Notes under the pieces: generated by a model | Database searches by the model: none | What the model was told of the DNA's origin: nothing | Seen by the model: only the letters and a program-made list of their open reading frames with translations | Part shown: positions 25,357 through 33,370 of the stretch, in pieces | Layout: the number at the start of each line of letters is the position of its first letter | Numbering within the stretch: the first letter of the stretch is position 1 | Program-made: the position numbers and the translations under genes | Origin: Chitinispirillia bacterium | GTDB lineage: Bacteria; Fibrobacterota; Chitinivibrionia; Chitinivibrionales; Chitinispirillaceae | DNA: 45,581 bases | Reading direction: 5' to 3' | Assembly (NCBI GenBank): GCA_009786415.1 | Contig: WQTH01000005.1 | Location: 1 to 45,581 of the forward strand

Positions 25357-26427
25357 TTACTCGTCGTCCTCGCCCATATCTATTTCCGGCCCGCCGATGC
25401 CCGCCGCGTCGTCGGCGTGGGTATCCGCCGGCGCCTGAGCATTCATGGGAGGGGTGGGGACGGAGGCCGAGACCACCTGTTTTTCGGCCTCCTTACCGCT
25501 CCTTATTATGAGCCTGCGGCCCACTTTAAGCGGTGTCCTTGTGGTGATGCCGTTCAGGCGGCAGAGGTTGACGGCGGTGGTGCCATGGCGCCGGGCTATG
25601 CTGCCCAAGTTGTCTCCCCTGCGTACTACATAATATACTGTTTTCCTGACTTCCGTCAAATACTCGAAGTTATCCCGCGTCAGCATCAGTGTATCGCGCT
25701 TAAGCGCATAGGTGTTGTCGAAGTCTATGATATACTCCGGGTTGAACGGCTCGCCGCAGTAGCGTATTTCGAAATGCAGGTGCGCGCCTGTGGAACGGCC
25801 GGTATTTCCGCCCAGACCCACGGCCTCCCCCGCCTTTATGTGCTGGTTTGGCTGGACCAAAACGCGCGACATATGCCCGTAGACCGTCTCAAGGCCATTG
25901 TGGTGGCGCACCACCGCCACGTTACCGTAACCGCGCCGGTCGAACTGTATCACGCGGACTATGCCGTCCAAAGCGCTGCGGAGGGTATCGCCCGTAGCGA
26001 GCTTTACGTCTATGCCGTAGTGCCACATATAGCGGCGCAGACCAAAACGCGACGTAACGTAATTTTTGATCGGGTGCACGTAGAATTTACCGTGCGCGGA
26101 GTCTACAAGCGGGATCTTTATAGTATCGCCGGGGCCGAGCGTCCTGTAGTCGAAGCGGCCGGAGTTTATGCGGTCGTTGCTCCAGGCAAACAGCGTGTCG
26201 ACCTGCATGATACTGTCTGCGTCGTAAAACAGCGAGCTGAAATCCTCCCCCTCCTCCTCGCGCAGCGCCGCCTGGGCGATGCTGTCGGCAGTAGTTTCAT
26301 CGCTGAACGCCAACGCGAAATCCACATCGCCGGCAGGGGTCGATGTGGCGAACGCCAACGCGGAGAGCGCCAGCAACAGGGCGACGACAGCCTTACGATA
26401 CATACAGCGAACGGTTTTCAGACCCAT
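25357..26427 (-). CDS. M23 family peptidoglycan endopeptidase with LysM domain
   Basis: The 356-residue exported protein is likely an active murein DD-endopeptidase. A signal peptide (YRKAVVALLLALSALAFA) is followed by an acidic linker and an M23/LytM domain (about 115-235). The zinc site is complete: WHYGIDVKL (HxGxD), YGHMSR and the AHLHFEIRY HxH motif. A LysM domain follows (about 262-310; YYVVRRGDNLGSIARRHGTT), which binds peptidoglycan, then a low-complexity acidic tail ending in GEDDE. This contrasts with the degenerate EnvC-like protein at 20502-21851. The ATG at 26427 has AGG close upstream; an in-frame ATG at 26403 would begin MYRKAVV and also give a good signal peptide. Confidence 0.92.
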   Translation of the reverse strand: MGLKTVRCMYRKAVVALLLALSALAFATSTPAGDVDFALAFSDETTADSIAQAALREEEGEDFSSLFYDADSIMQVDTLFAWSNDRINSGRFDYRTLGPGDTIKIPLVDSAHGKFYVHPIKNYVTSRFGLRRYMWHYGIDVKLATGDTLRSALDGIVRVIQFDRRGYGNVAVVRHHNGLETVYGHMSRVLVQPNQHIKAGEAVGLGGNTGRSTGAHLHFEIRYCGEPFNPEYIIDFDNTYALKRDTLMLTRDNFEYLTEVRKTVYYVVRRGDNLGSIARRHGTTAVNLCRLNGITTRTPLKVGRRLIIRSGKEAEKQVVSASVPTPPMNAQAPADTHADDAAGIGGPEIDMGEDDE

Positions 26428-26564
26428 TTACCTACAATTCCGTTAATCTGTTAAGAGCGATTTCGCCATTTAGAGCCTATATATATTATATATTATGTCC
26501 ATCAAATATTTCAAGTTAAAAATAAAAAAATTATCAATCCCCAATACGCACCCTTTTGCAAAAC

Positions 26565-26632
26565 AGCCAAAGCCGGAAGTAAAATACGGCCAAAACAGGA
26601 TGTGAAACACGGCCAAAGCCGGCAGTAACACC
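26565..26632. repeat. Three imperfect 23-bp tandem repeats
   Basis: Three head-to-tail units of about 23 bp start with (a/g)GCCAAA at 26565, 26588 and 26611. Units 1 and 3 share GGCCAAAGCCGG-like cores, while unit 2 differs (GGCCAAAACAGG). They lie 40 bp upstream of the pseudogene start, in a gap (26428-26672) that otherwise holds AT-rich sequence only. They may be an old upstream regulatory array or remnant of mobile sequence. Confidence 0.55.
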
Positions 26633-26672
26633 TGATTTTTATCAAAAATTACTCTATATTATATCTATAAAC

Positions 26673-26998
26673 ATGACACCGGAAACGCCTGAAAAGGGGG
26701 GGGTTATCATAAAAAAGGAGTATTTGTACCGTATACCGGATAAGGTTCCGGACTTCGCGCTCTCCGCGTCGGGAGCGGTACTGATTGAGGGGCCAAAATG
26801 GTGCGGAAAAACCCGAACCGCCGAGGAGAAAGCCGCGAGCGTACTCTATATGCAGGCCCCCCGGCCATACCGCCTCATACATGAAGGCCGTCGACACCAT
26901 GCCGTCGCTGCTCCCAATGGGGGATGTCCCGCGGCTTGATCGACGAGTGGCAGATGGCGCCAGTCATTTTGGACGCCGTAGGGTGCCTGCGGGAGTGA
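26673..26998 (+). pseudogene. Truncated and frameshifted DUF4143-type AAA ATPase
   Basis: The plus-strand reading frame from the ATG at 26673 gives KKEYLYRIPDKV and ASGAVLIEGPKWCGKT, the N-terminus and Walker A of the DUF4143/AAA_14 ATPase family. After VLYMQ, similarity jumps to the next frame (HTASYMKAVDTMPSLL), with a shift in a C-rich run near 26858. It jumps again to IDEWQMAPVILDAV after a one-base change near 26936. The stop is at 26996-26998, so less than a third of a normal gene (about 400 residues) remains and the DUF4143 domain is missing. A run of eight G residues lies near 26696. This is a decayed gene, and one of only two plus-strand coding remnants in the window. Confidence 0.82.
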
Positions 26999-27039
26999 CG
27001 CGGCAGATTAACGCCAACGCCTTACCGGACTTTTTATTT

Positions 27040-28770
27040 TTACCTTCTGTCAAGATACTCCGAAATATCCATGCCTCCATCATTATATTTCGGCGGCGGC
27101 GTGCCGCCGTATACCACCCATGCGCGGTCTACGGCGCGGTCGAAGTGGGTGGTGATATTCGCGTGGCCGATCTGGCCGACCAGCTCTGCTTTTATTATGG
27201 CTCTCAGCACAGGGCGCTGCACGCCGGAAAGTATCAGCGTTATCTTCTTTTTATTGCACTGAGCGGAAAAAAGCCGCAGTGCGTTTATACCCGAAGAGTC
27301 TATAATCGGAACGTTGCGCATACGCAGAATGCGTATCTTCATCAGCTTGCTCTCGTCCCCCACCGCCTCCTCGAACTTGAACGCGGTGCCGAAGAAGAAC
27401 GGGCCGTTGACTTCGTAGACATCGGTTTCAGGCGGCACCCTTTTGAGATCTTTCGCGTCGTCGTCGTAGCGGGACGCGCTCTCTTCGCTGCTGCTGCCGC
27501 TCAGTTCGCGGGATACCTCCGTAACGCCCGATACCTTGGCCATCTGCCGCATAAACAGCAGCACCGACAGCACCACCCCGGCCTGAATAGCCACTACGAG
27601 GTCGGCAAGCACCGTTAAGGTAAAAGTAATCAGGAGTACCGCCACATCGCTGCGCGGATTTTTCCACAGGGTTACAAACGTGCGCCACTCGCTCATGTTG
27701 TAGGAGACCATCACCAATATCGCGCCGAGCGCGGCGAGGGGGATATGCTTAACCCACTTTCCCAAAAAGAGCATAATGAACAGCACAACAACCGCGTGAA
27801 TAATACCGGCAATGGGCGTGCGGCCTCCGTTGCGGATGTTGGTAGCCGTTCGGGCGATAGCGCCCGTAGCCGGGATTCCGCCAAAGAGCGGCGAGACGAT
27901 GTTGGCGGCGCCCTGAGCCACAAGCTCCATGTTCGAGCGGTGCCTTTTTCCGCCGGTCATTCCGTCTGCCACAACCGCAGAGAGCAACGCCTCTATAGCC
28001 CCAAGCAACGCGATTGATATTGCCGGCGAGATGAGCGCCTGTATAGTGGCGAACTTGAGGTCGGGCAGCACAGGGGCTGGCAGCGTAGATGATATTTCGC
28101 CGAAACGGCTCCCGATAGTTTCAACATCCCAGCCCAAAATTTTTACCGCGGCCACCGCCGCGAAAATTGCTATGAGGGAACCCGGCAGCTTGCGGTTTAT
28201 TTTGGGCCATACGTTCAAAATCAGCAGAGAAAACGCGGCTATTACAGCAGCGTGCCAGTTCAAGTGGGTGATTGATTGAAAGTACATCGCCCATTTACCG
28301 ATAAAATCCCCAGGAAGTTTCTCTATGGAAAGCCCCAACAGATCCCTGATCTGCGAAGTAAAAATTACAACCGCGATTCCGCTTGTAAAACCCACAATAA
28401 CCGGATACGGGATGAACTTTATCACCGATCCAAGGCCGCTTACACCCATCGCCACCAATATCAGCCCCGCCATCAATGTAGCAGTAGCAAGCCCGCCTGT
28501 GCCGTACTGCTCGACAATACCGAAGAGGATGATGACAAACGCGCCGGTGGGCCCGCCTATCTGCACCCGGCTACCGCCCAGAAGCGAGATAACGAACCCC
28601 GCTACAACCGCGGTAATAAGCCCCTTTTCCGGCCCCACCCCCGACGCTATGGCAAACGCGATAGCCAGAGGTATGGCCACGATGCCAACAATAGTCCCGG
28701 CCGTAAGATCGGTCATGAACCGTTTGCGGTCATAGCCCTTAAGGCAATCCAAAATCATTGGGCGAAGCAT
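27040..28770 (-). CDS. SulP family anion permease with STAS domain
   Basis: This is an inner-membrane SLC26/SulP transporter of about 576 residues. The conserved SulP segment lies early (LTAGTIVGIVAIPLAIAFAI, then GGSRVQIGGPTGAFVIIL), with 10-14 hydrophobic segments to about residue 415. The C-terminal STAS domain (about 440-560) contains ILRMRNVPIIDSSGINAL, where DSSG is the usual anti-sigma-antagonist-like loop. Substrates in the family include sulfate, bicarbonate and dicarboxylates; the sequence alone does not decide. The start at 28770 is chosen because AGGA lies 8 nt upstream; a longer in-frame form to 28821 would overlap the HIT gene. It follows the HIT gene by 16 nt and is probably cotranscribed. 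Confidence 0.93.
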   Translation of the reverse strand: MLRPMILDCLKGYDRKRFMTDLTAGTIVGIVAIPLAIAFAIASGVGPEKGLITAVVAGFVISLLGGSRVQIGGPTGAFVIILFGIVEQYGTGGLATATLMAGLILVAMGVSGLGSVIKFIPYPVIVGFTSGIAVVIFTSQIRDLLGLSIEKLPGDFIGKWAMYFQSITHLNWHAAVIAAFSLLILNVWPKINRKLPGSLIAIFAAVAAVKILGWDVETIGSRFGEISSTLPAPVLPDLKFATIQALISPAISIALLGAIEALLSAVVADGMTGGKRHRSNMELVAQGAANIVSPLFGGIPATGAIARTATNIRNGGRTPIAGIIHAVVVLFIMLFLGKWVKHIPLAALGAILVMVSYNMSEWRTFVTLWKNPRSDVAVLLITFTLTVLADLVVAIQAGVVLSVLLFMRQMAKVSGVTEVSRELSGSSSEESASRYDDDAKDLKRVPPETDVYEVNGPFFFGTAFKFEEAVGDESKLMKIRILRMRNVPIIDSSGINALRLFSAQCNKKKITLILSGVQRPVLRAIIKAELVGQIGHANITTHFDRAVDRAWVVYGGTPPPKYNDGGMDISEYLDRR

Positions 28771-28786
28771 TTTAATTTTCCTGTTA

Positions 28787-29134
28787 TTATCCCGGCGGCC
28801 AGGAAAGTTCGCGCCCGCCAAGCACGTGTATATGCAGATGCGGCACGGTCTGTCCCGCTATTTCTCCTGAGTTCGCGACAAGCCTGTAGCCGTTTTGCAC
28901 AAGCCCGCACGCCTCAAGCGCCTTGCAATAGGCGTTCATCACCCCCCCAAAGACCTCCCCCATAAGGGGCGGCGGAATATCGTGCACACCGGGATAGTGC
29001 TTTCTCGGTATGGCGAGGAAGTGGAACGGCGCCTGCGGATTGATATCGCGGATGACAATAGCGTGCTCATCCTCATAGAGCTTGTCAGCCGGAATCTCCC
29101 CCCTGATGATTTTGCAAAAAATGCAATCGTCCAT
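28787..29134 (-). CDS. HIT (histidine triad) family nucleotide-binding protein
   Basis: The 115-residue protein is a HINT-branch histidine triad hydrolase, probably acting on nucleoside phosphoramidates. The catalytic motif HLHIH is present in TVPHLHIHVLGGRELSWPPG at the C-terminus. CIFCKIIRGEIPA at the N-terminus carries the Cys pair often seen in HINT proteins, and FLAIPRKHYPGVHDI is the usual central element. GAGGAGG lies 8 nt upstream of the ATG at 29134, which decides it over an in-frame codon at 29140. It sits between the FtsZ-tail protein gene (40 nt upstream) and the SulP gene. Confidence 0.95.
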   Translation of the reverse strand: MDDCIFCKIIRGEIPADKLYEDEHAIVIRDINPQAPFHFLAIPRKHYPGVHDIPPPLMGEVFGGVMNAYCKALEACGLVQNGYRLVANSGEIAGQTVPHLHIHVLGGRELSWPPG

Positions 29135-29174
29135 AAACAATACCTCCTCACCCGCAGAGGGTCTTAATATTAGA

Positions 29175-29423
29175 TTATTGTTGCCGCTTTCTCAAATATG
29201 TTGGCGCTTCAAACGCCTCATACACCCTGTAGCCGTCAACCGATCTGTAAAAGACATTGGCCGCGACCATCACCGGAAGCACATTTTTTGATTCTTCTTC
29301 CGGCTCCTGCGTTTGTGCCTGCTTTTGCTGACAATTTTTCAGCCATATCGGCACTCCCGCCGGAGTTTTTTTCTGTTCTGCGGCGCTTTCATCCATTATC
29401 TCCTCGTCAAGCGTAAAAAGCAT
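29175..29423 (-). CDS. 82-residue protein ending in a copy of the FtsZ C-terminal peptide
   Basis: I do not recognise the family. The small protein has an acidic N-terminus, a Gln/Glu-rich middle and a C-terminus, VYEAFEAPTYLRKRQQ, that closely matches the end of FtsZ encoded just upstream (EDIDTPTYLRKQQQ): 8 of the last 11 residues are identical. In FtsZ this peptide binds FtsA and other division proteins. Of the six final codons (stop included) that differ yet keep the same meaning, all changes are at third positions, which suggests selection on the peptide. The ATG at 29423 is chosen because AGGAGG lies 8 nt upstream. There is no signal peptide or membrane helix, so it should be cytoplasmic and could compete with or tether to FtsZ partners. 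Confidence 0.8.
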   Translation of the reverse strand: MLFTLDEEIMDESAAEQKKTPAGVPIWLKNCQQKQAQTQEPEEESKNVLPVMVAANVFYRSVDGYRVYEAFEAPTYLRKRQQ

Positions 29424-29481
29424 AGCCATTACCTCCTGTTGATAAGATAAGGGCACGGCACCGAGCCGTGCCCCAACCACG

Positions 29482-29615
29482 CAATAACCACACATCAACA
29501 CACACATTAGTACAGATACTGACATACATCAACAACATAACAACAATACGCATACTACTACACACACATCAATGCACATACAACTTCAACACGCATAACA
29601 ACATATCAACAAAAC
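29482..29615. other. Strand-asymmetric A/C-rich spacer after ftsZ
   Basis: The spacer between ftsZ and the FtsZ-tail gene is low-complexity, made of CAACA/CACACA-like words on the plus strand. Only 6 G residues occur in the 125 nt from 29491 to 29615, so the ftsZ transcript here is nearly free of C. No open frame with coding character is seen. A G-poor, C-containing plus strand is the composition of Rho-utilisation sites, so it might limit antisense transcription into ftsZ; this is speculative. Confidence 0.5.
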
Positions 29616-29629
29616 GGCACACCTGCCGC

Positions 29630-30976
29630 CTACTGCTGCTGTTTTCTCAAATACGTAGGCGTATCAATATCCTCCACGCCGCCATACACCTTCGGCGCGA
29701 AGTAGTCTGTGGTAGCGAACGGCGTCTTGAACCCCTTGTACTGCTCTTTCTTATCTATGGTTTCCGTTGCAACCGACGGCATTCTCACCGCAAACGCATC
29801 CGCCATAGCGGCTACCGGATTGAGGCTGCCCTGCGCCGCCATAACCGTTTCGGCTGGTGACTTGGGAGCTGTTGTCTGGGTAAGTTGCATATCGTTTTCG
29901 GTAAAGACGAGTTTTGTCTGCTCTACCTTCTCCTTAACGGGAGGCGGGAGCGCTACCTTTAGCGCTGCGGAGCCCTTCTCGTCCCTGAACATCTCCATAG
30001 ACTCATCGTTGAAACCGGTGGCGATAACGGTAACCTTGATCGCGCCTTCCATATCTTCATCAATAACCGCGCCGACAACGATATTCGTCTCCGAATCTTC
30101 GCCAACAGTTTCGTACGCTTTCTGCGAAGCATCGGCCAGTTCAAGCATGGCCATATCTCTGCCGCCGGTAAAGTTTATGATGAGTCCGCGCGCGCCGCAA
30201 ATATTTATATCATCGAGGAGCGGGCTGGAAATAGCGCTGTCGAGTGCCGTAAGGGCGCGGTCGCTGGTGTTGTCGCCCTCAGCGTAGCCGGTACCCATAA
30301 GCGCGTCGCCCATACCCTTCATAACGGTCCTCACGTCCGCAAAGTCAACGCTTATCAGGCCATCCCTCGTGATGATATCGGAGATGCCCTTCGTACCGTG
30401 ATACAGTACATCATCGGCAGTCTTGAACGCCTCAAGAATGGGCGTACTCCTGTCGATTATGGAGAGCAGCTTCTGGTTGGGAACTACGATTATGGTATCG
30501 GCGTGCTTCCGCAGCTCTTCGATGCCCTTCTTGTAATTCTTTTTGCGGATGAACCCCTCGAACTCGAAGGGGCGCGTTACAATGGCCACAGAGAGTATGC
30601 CGAGTTCGCGCGCGAGTTCCGCCACTATAGGAGCGCCGCCGGTACCAGTGCCGCCGCCCATACCCGCCGTGATGAATACCATGTCGGCGCCCACCAGAAG
30701 CTCCTTGACCCTCTCGCGGTCCTCTTCCATCGCCGCGCGGCCAATCTCAGGGCAGGTGCCGGCGCCCAGCCCGTTGGTCAGCTTTTTGCCGATCTGTATG
30801 CGCACGGGCGCGCGGTTGTGATTCAGCGCCATTTCATCGGTATTCACCGCGATGAAATCAACACCCGTAAGCCCGGCGTCTACCATGTGATTAACAGCGT
30901 TACCGCCGCCGCCGCCAACCCCGATAACCTTCAACTTCGCTACATTATCAAACTTCTCATCAAGCACAAACCGCAT
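29630..30976 (-). CDS. ftsZ: Cell division protein FtsZ
   Basis: FtsZ polymerises with GTP to form the cytokinetic ring. The 448-residue protein has the nucleotide-binding elements VIGVGGGGGNAVNHM (about 17-31), FIAVNTD and the tubulin signature GMGGGTGTGGAP (about 105-116). The catalytic T7 loop lies in SVDFADVRTVM, where the usual Asn-x-Asp reads Val-Asp-Phe-Ala-Asp. A linker of about 110 residues leads to the C-terminal peptide DIDTPTYLRKQQQ, a variant of the DIPxFLR motif that binds FtsA. GGAGG precedes the ATG. It is the last core gene of the dcw cluster, 28 nt after ftsA, and is followed by a long spacer and then the FtsZ-tail protein gene. Confidence 0.98.
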   Translation of the reverse strand: MRFVLDEKFDNVAKLKVIGVGGGGGNAVNHMVDAGLTGVDFIAVNTDEMALNHNRAPVRIQIGKKLTNGLGAGTCPEIGRAAMEEDRERVKELLVGADMVFITAGMGGGTGTGGAPIVAELARELGILSVAIVTRPFEFEGFIRKKNYKKGIEELRKHADTIIVVPNQKLLSIIDRSTPILEAFKTADDVLYHGTKGISDIITRDGLISVDFADVRTVMKGMGDALMGTGYAEGDNTSDRALTALDSAISSPLLDDINICGARGLIINFTGGRDMAMLELADASQKAYETVGEDSETNIVVGAVIDEDMEGAIKVTVIATGFNDESMEMFRDEKGSAALKVALPPPVKEKVEQTKLVFTENDMQLTQTTAPKSPAETVMAAQGSLNPVAAMADAFAVRMPSVATETIDKKEQYKGFKTPFATTDYFAPKVYGGVEDIDTPTYLRKQQQ

Positions 30977-31004
30977 TTACGCCTCCTTGTAAGAGTGTTT
31001 ATTT

Positions 31005-32429
31005 TTATTTGTTTTTATTCTTTTCTTCCGACGGCGCTGGTTCGGTAATAATATTCCATAAACCGCGCCCCACAGCCTTTATAGGATCAAAAAACGACCG
31101 GCCAGATTCGCCGCCCTCGTCTTTGGATGCAATCTCATTCTCCTTCGCTTTCGCGGCGAGTTCTTTCTGCGCTTTCTCCTCCTCAAGCGCTCTTACAGCC
31201 GCCCTCTTATCCTCCCTATCTTTCAACACGATGATATCATCCCACACGTACTTGCACAACCCGACAGCAGTAGAGAACACAGGCGAACTGACCATCTCTT
31301 CCATCCCGCCAATGCCACTGGGCTGACCGATCCTCACGGGGCGCTGAAAAACGCTCTCCGCCTTCTCTTTCATCCCCGCCAGCAGCGCGCCGCCGCCGGT
31401 AAGCATAATGCCGGCCCCAAGCTGGTCGTAGCGCTGCGTCTTCATAATCTCCCGCATGGCAAGCGACAGTATCTCCTCGACACGCGCCTCTATGACTCTC
31501 CCCAGCAAATCCCGCCCCGCCTCCTTATCATCGCGGCCTGTAAATCCAGGAATTATTATACGCTCGTCTTCCTTTACTAATGGCAAAAACGCGCATCCGC
31601 TCTCCTTTTTGAGTTTTTCAGCGCTCTCCACAGTACATCTCAAGACTTGCGCGACATCCCTTGTAATATTCTCCCCGCCCATTCCAACAATCGCCACATG
31701 GCAGATCTTGCCGCCAAAGTAAACTGCGATATCGGTCGTCCCGCCGCCTATGTCTACAAGCGCTACTCCCATGTCCTTATCATCCTGCGAGAGTACCGCC
31801 TCACTGGATGCCAAAGGTTCGAGCACAAGACGGTCCAGTTTTACCCCGGCCATCTCCACGCACTTCCTGATGGTCCGTACCTTCATGGTCTGAGCGGTGA
31901 TGATGTGGACATACGTAACAAGCATCTTGCCGTGCATACCGCGCGGGTTTGTGCACTCATGATCATCCAATATGTATGCCTGCGGTATGGCATGTATTAT
32001 CTCGCAGTTGTCCGGGAGCTGTATGTTCTCCGCGATATTCAGCGTCTGCTGTATATCATTCTCCGTTACATTTTCGGAGATAATAGCCTTCCCGTTGCTG
32101 GCCATAGACTTGATGTGTTCACCGGCAATGCCCGCCACCCAATAAGATATCTCTTCCGGTGCGTATGTCTTCGCGTGCTCCACCGCCTCCTTTATGGCCG
32201 CCACGGTCCTGTCCATGTCAACAACAACACCCTTGCGCAGCCCGCCAACAGATGAACACTTACCCTGGCCAAGAATCTCCAGTTTTTTGCCATCCTCGTC
32301 TATCTGGGCAATAACGCAGGCGACCTTCGTAGTCCCGATATCAAGCCCGGCGACAATGATTTTCTTCTCGGCCTTGACCCCGGCGGATACGTTCTCACCG
32401 AATTTGTTCTCTACCGTCTTGCTCTCCAT
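31005..32429 (-). CDS. ftsA: Cell division protein FtsA
   Basis: FtsA is the actin-family protein that anchors FtsZ to the membrane and activates the divisome. The product of about 474 residues has phosphate-1 VAGLDIGTTKVACVIAQ, phosphate-2 VALVDIGGGTTDIAVYFGG and adenosine loop GIMLTGGGALLAGM. The 1C domain (GKCSSVGGLRKGVVVD, YWVAGIAGEHIKSMAS) is present. The C-terminus keeps an amphipathic membrane-targeting segment (FFDPIKAVGRGLWNIITEP), after a charged linker of about 50 residues rich in Lys/Glu/Ala. AAGGAG lies 7 nt upstream of the ATG at 32429; a longer in-frame start at 32480 is unlikely. Order ftsQ-ftsA-ftsZ is canonical. Confidence 0.97.
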   Translation of the reverse strand: MESKTVENKFGENVSAGVKAEKKIIVAGLDIGTTKVACVIAQIDEDGKKLEILGQGKCSSVGGLRKGVVVDMDRTVAAIKEAVEHAKTYAPEEISYWVAGIAGEHIKSMASNGKAIISENVTENDIQQTLNIAENIQLPDNCEIIHAIPQAYILDDHECTNPRGMHGKMLVTYVHIITAQTMKVRTIRKCVEMAGVKLDRLVLEPLASSEAVLSQDDKDMGVALVDIGGGTTDIAVYFGGKICHVAIVGMGGENITRDVAQVLRCTVESAEKLKKESGCAFLPLVKEDERIIIPGFTGRDDKEAGRDLLGRVIEARVEEILSLAMREIMKTQRYDQLGAGIMLTGGGALLAGMKEKAESVFQRPVRIGQPSGIGGMEEMVSSPVFSTAVGLCKYVWDDIIVLKDREDKRAAVRALEEEKAQKELAAKAKENEIASKDEGGESGRSFFDPIKAVGRGLWNIITEPAPSEEKNKNK

Positions 32430-32527
32430 AAACACGCTCCTTTTTTGTTGACGACACAGTATAGCCATGTCATACATCATTATATACAGTCAACACCGTT
32501 TCACATCTCGCACCTAACGTAAAATAC

Positions 32528-33370
32528 TCACTTCTGCGCCAGCACAACCGCAATGTGGCGGTACCTCATATCTATACGCATCGGATCGCCCTCATCCTGC
32601 AACAACTTCTGCCTCAGCGATTTCACCCGAACCAGCTTATCCTCAATATCATCAGGGTCGAGCAGATACTCCGCCTCGCCGGACTTGAAAATCAGATTGA
32701 CCTCATCGCTGTTGCTGATGTCAATCTGTGATATTTGATTTAAGAAAGAGTCACCCAAATTACGGCTCGCCTTCATAACCCTGTTAAAAAACTCAATCTC
32801 ATGTTTAAGAGTATCGCTCTCCGGCGTACCTACAACCAAAAGCGGCAGAGCATCGTAATACCGTCCTGCTTCCGCAGGAAAGCGTACGCCATACTTGTCG
32901 ACAAGCGAGATCTTACCGCAGTGAACAAGGGCCACTGGCTTGCGCTCGGTAACCTTTATGGTTATATTCAACTGACGGCTCTGCCTGTCCTTGACTTTTT
33001 TAATGCTGACCTTCTCGATCGCCGGAATCTCCAACGCGATTTTTTCAACTGCGGCGCGGCTGTAAGGGCATGTGTCAGGCGCCATCAGCGGTTCAAGCGC
33101 CCGCCTGAGCGTATCCCGCACCGCCCCACTGCAGTTCGTTATACCGTTAATCTTTGCCGACACCCTCTTGCCAGCGTTTATAGACTCGGCGACAGAATCA
33201 AAGGCCAGCGGGCCGTGCAAAAAAACAACAACAGCCACCGACGCCGCAAACGCGATAACCAACGCGACCTTAACCGGCCTGCGAATTCTCCTCTTTCCGC
33301 TCCCAGCGGATTTTTCGGTGCGCTGTTTTGCGCCGGCTTGACTATTACCATTTTTTAATCGTTCAGCCAT
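32528..33370 (-). CDS. ftsQ: Cell division protein FtsQ
   Basis: FtsQ is a bitopic membrane protein linking the cytoplasmic ring with the FtsL/FtsB and FtsW/FtsI synthases. The product of about 280 residues has a basic cytoplasmic N-terminus (GKRRIRRPVK), one membrane helix (VALVIAFAASVAVVVFLHG) and a periplasmic POTRA domain (about 55-135; ALEIPAIEKVSIKKVKDRQ, ITIKVTERKPVALV), then the beta domain (KYGVRFP, DALPLLVVG). The ATG at 33370 overlaps the murC stop as TGATG, with GGGGGAG about 8 nt upstream. Sequence similarity to FtsQ is weak, as is usual, but topology and position leave little doubt. Confidence 0.92.
   Translation of the reverse strand: MAERLKNGNSQAGAKQRTEKSAGSGKRRIRRPVKVALVIAFAASVAVVVFLHGPLAFDSVAESINAGKRVSAKINGITNCSGAVRDTLRRALEPLMAPDTCPYSRAAVEKIALEIPAIEKVSIKKVKDRQSRQLNITIKVTERKPVALVHCGKISLVDKYGVRFPAEAGRYYDALPLLVVGTPESDTLKHEIEFFNRVMKASRNLGDSFLNQISQIDISNSDEVNLIFKSGEAEYLLDPDDIEDKLVRVKSLRQKLLQDEGDPMRIDMRYRHIAVVLAQK

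Noticed and set aside
25281-26454. Plus-strand frames across the M23-LysM gene
   Set aside because: They are antisense to a gene with an intact zinc site and LysM domain and have no independent support.
29429-29525. Longer N-terminus for the FtsZ-tail protein
   Set aside because: The extra residues come from the low-complexity spacer, and the AGGAGG site places the start at 29423.
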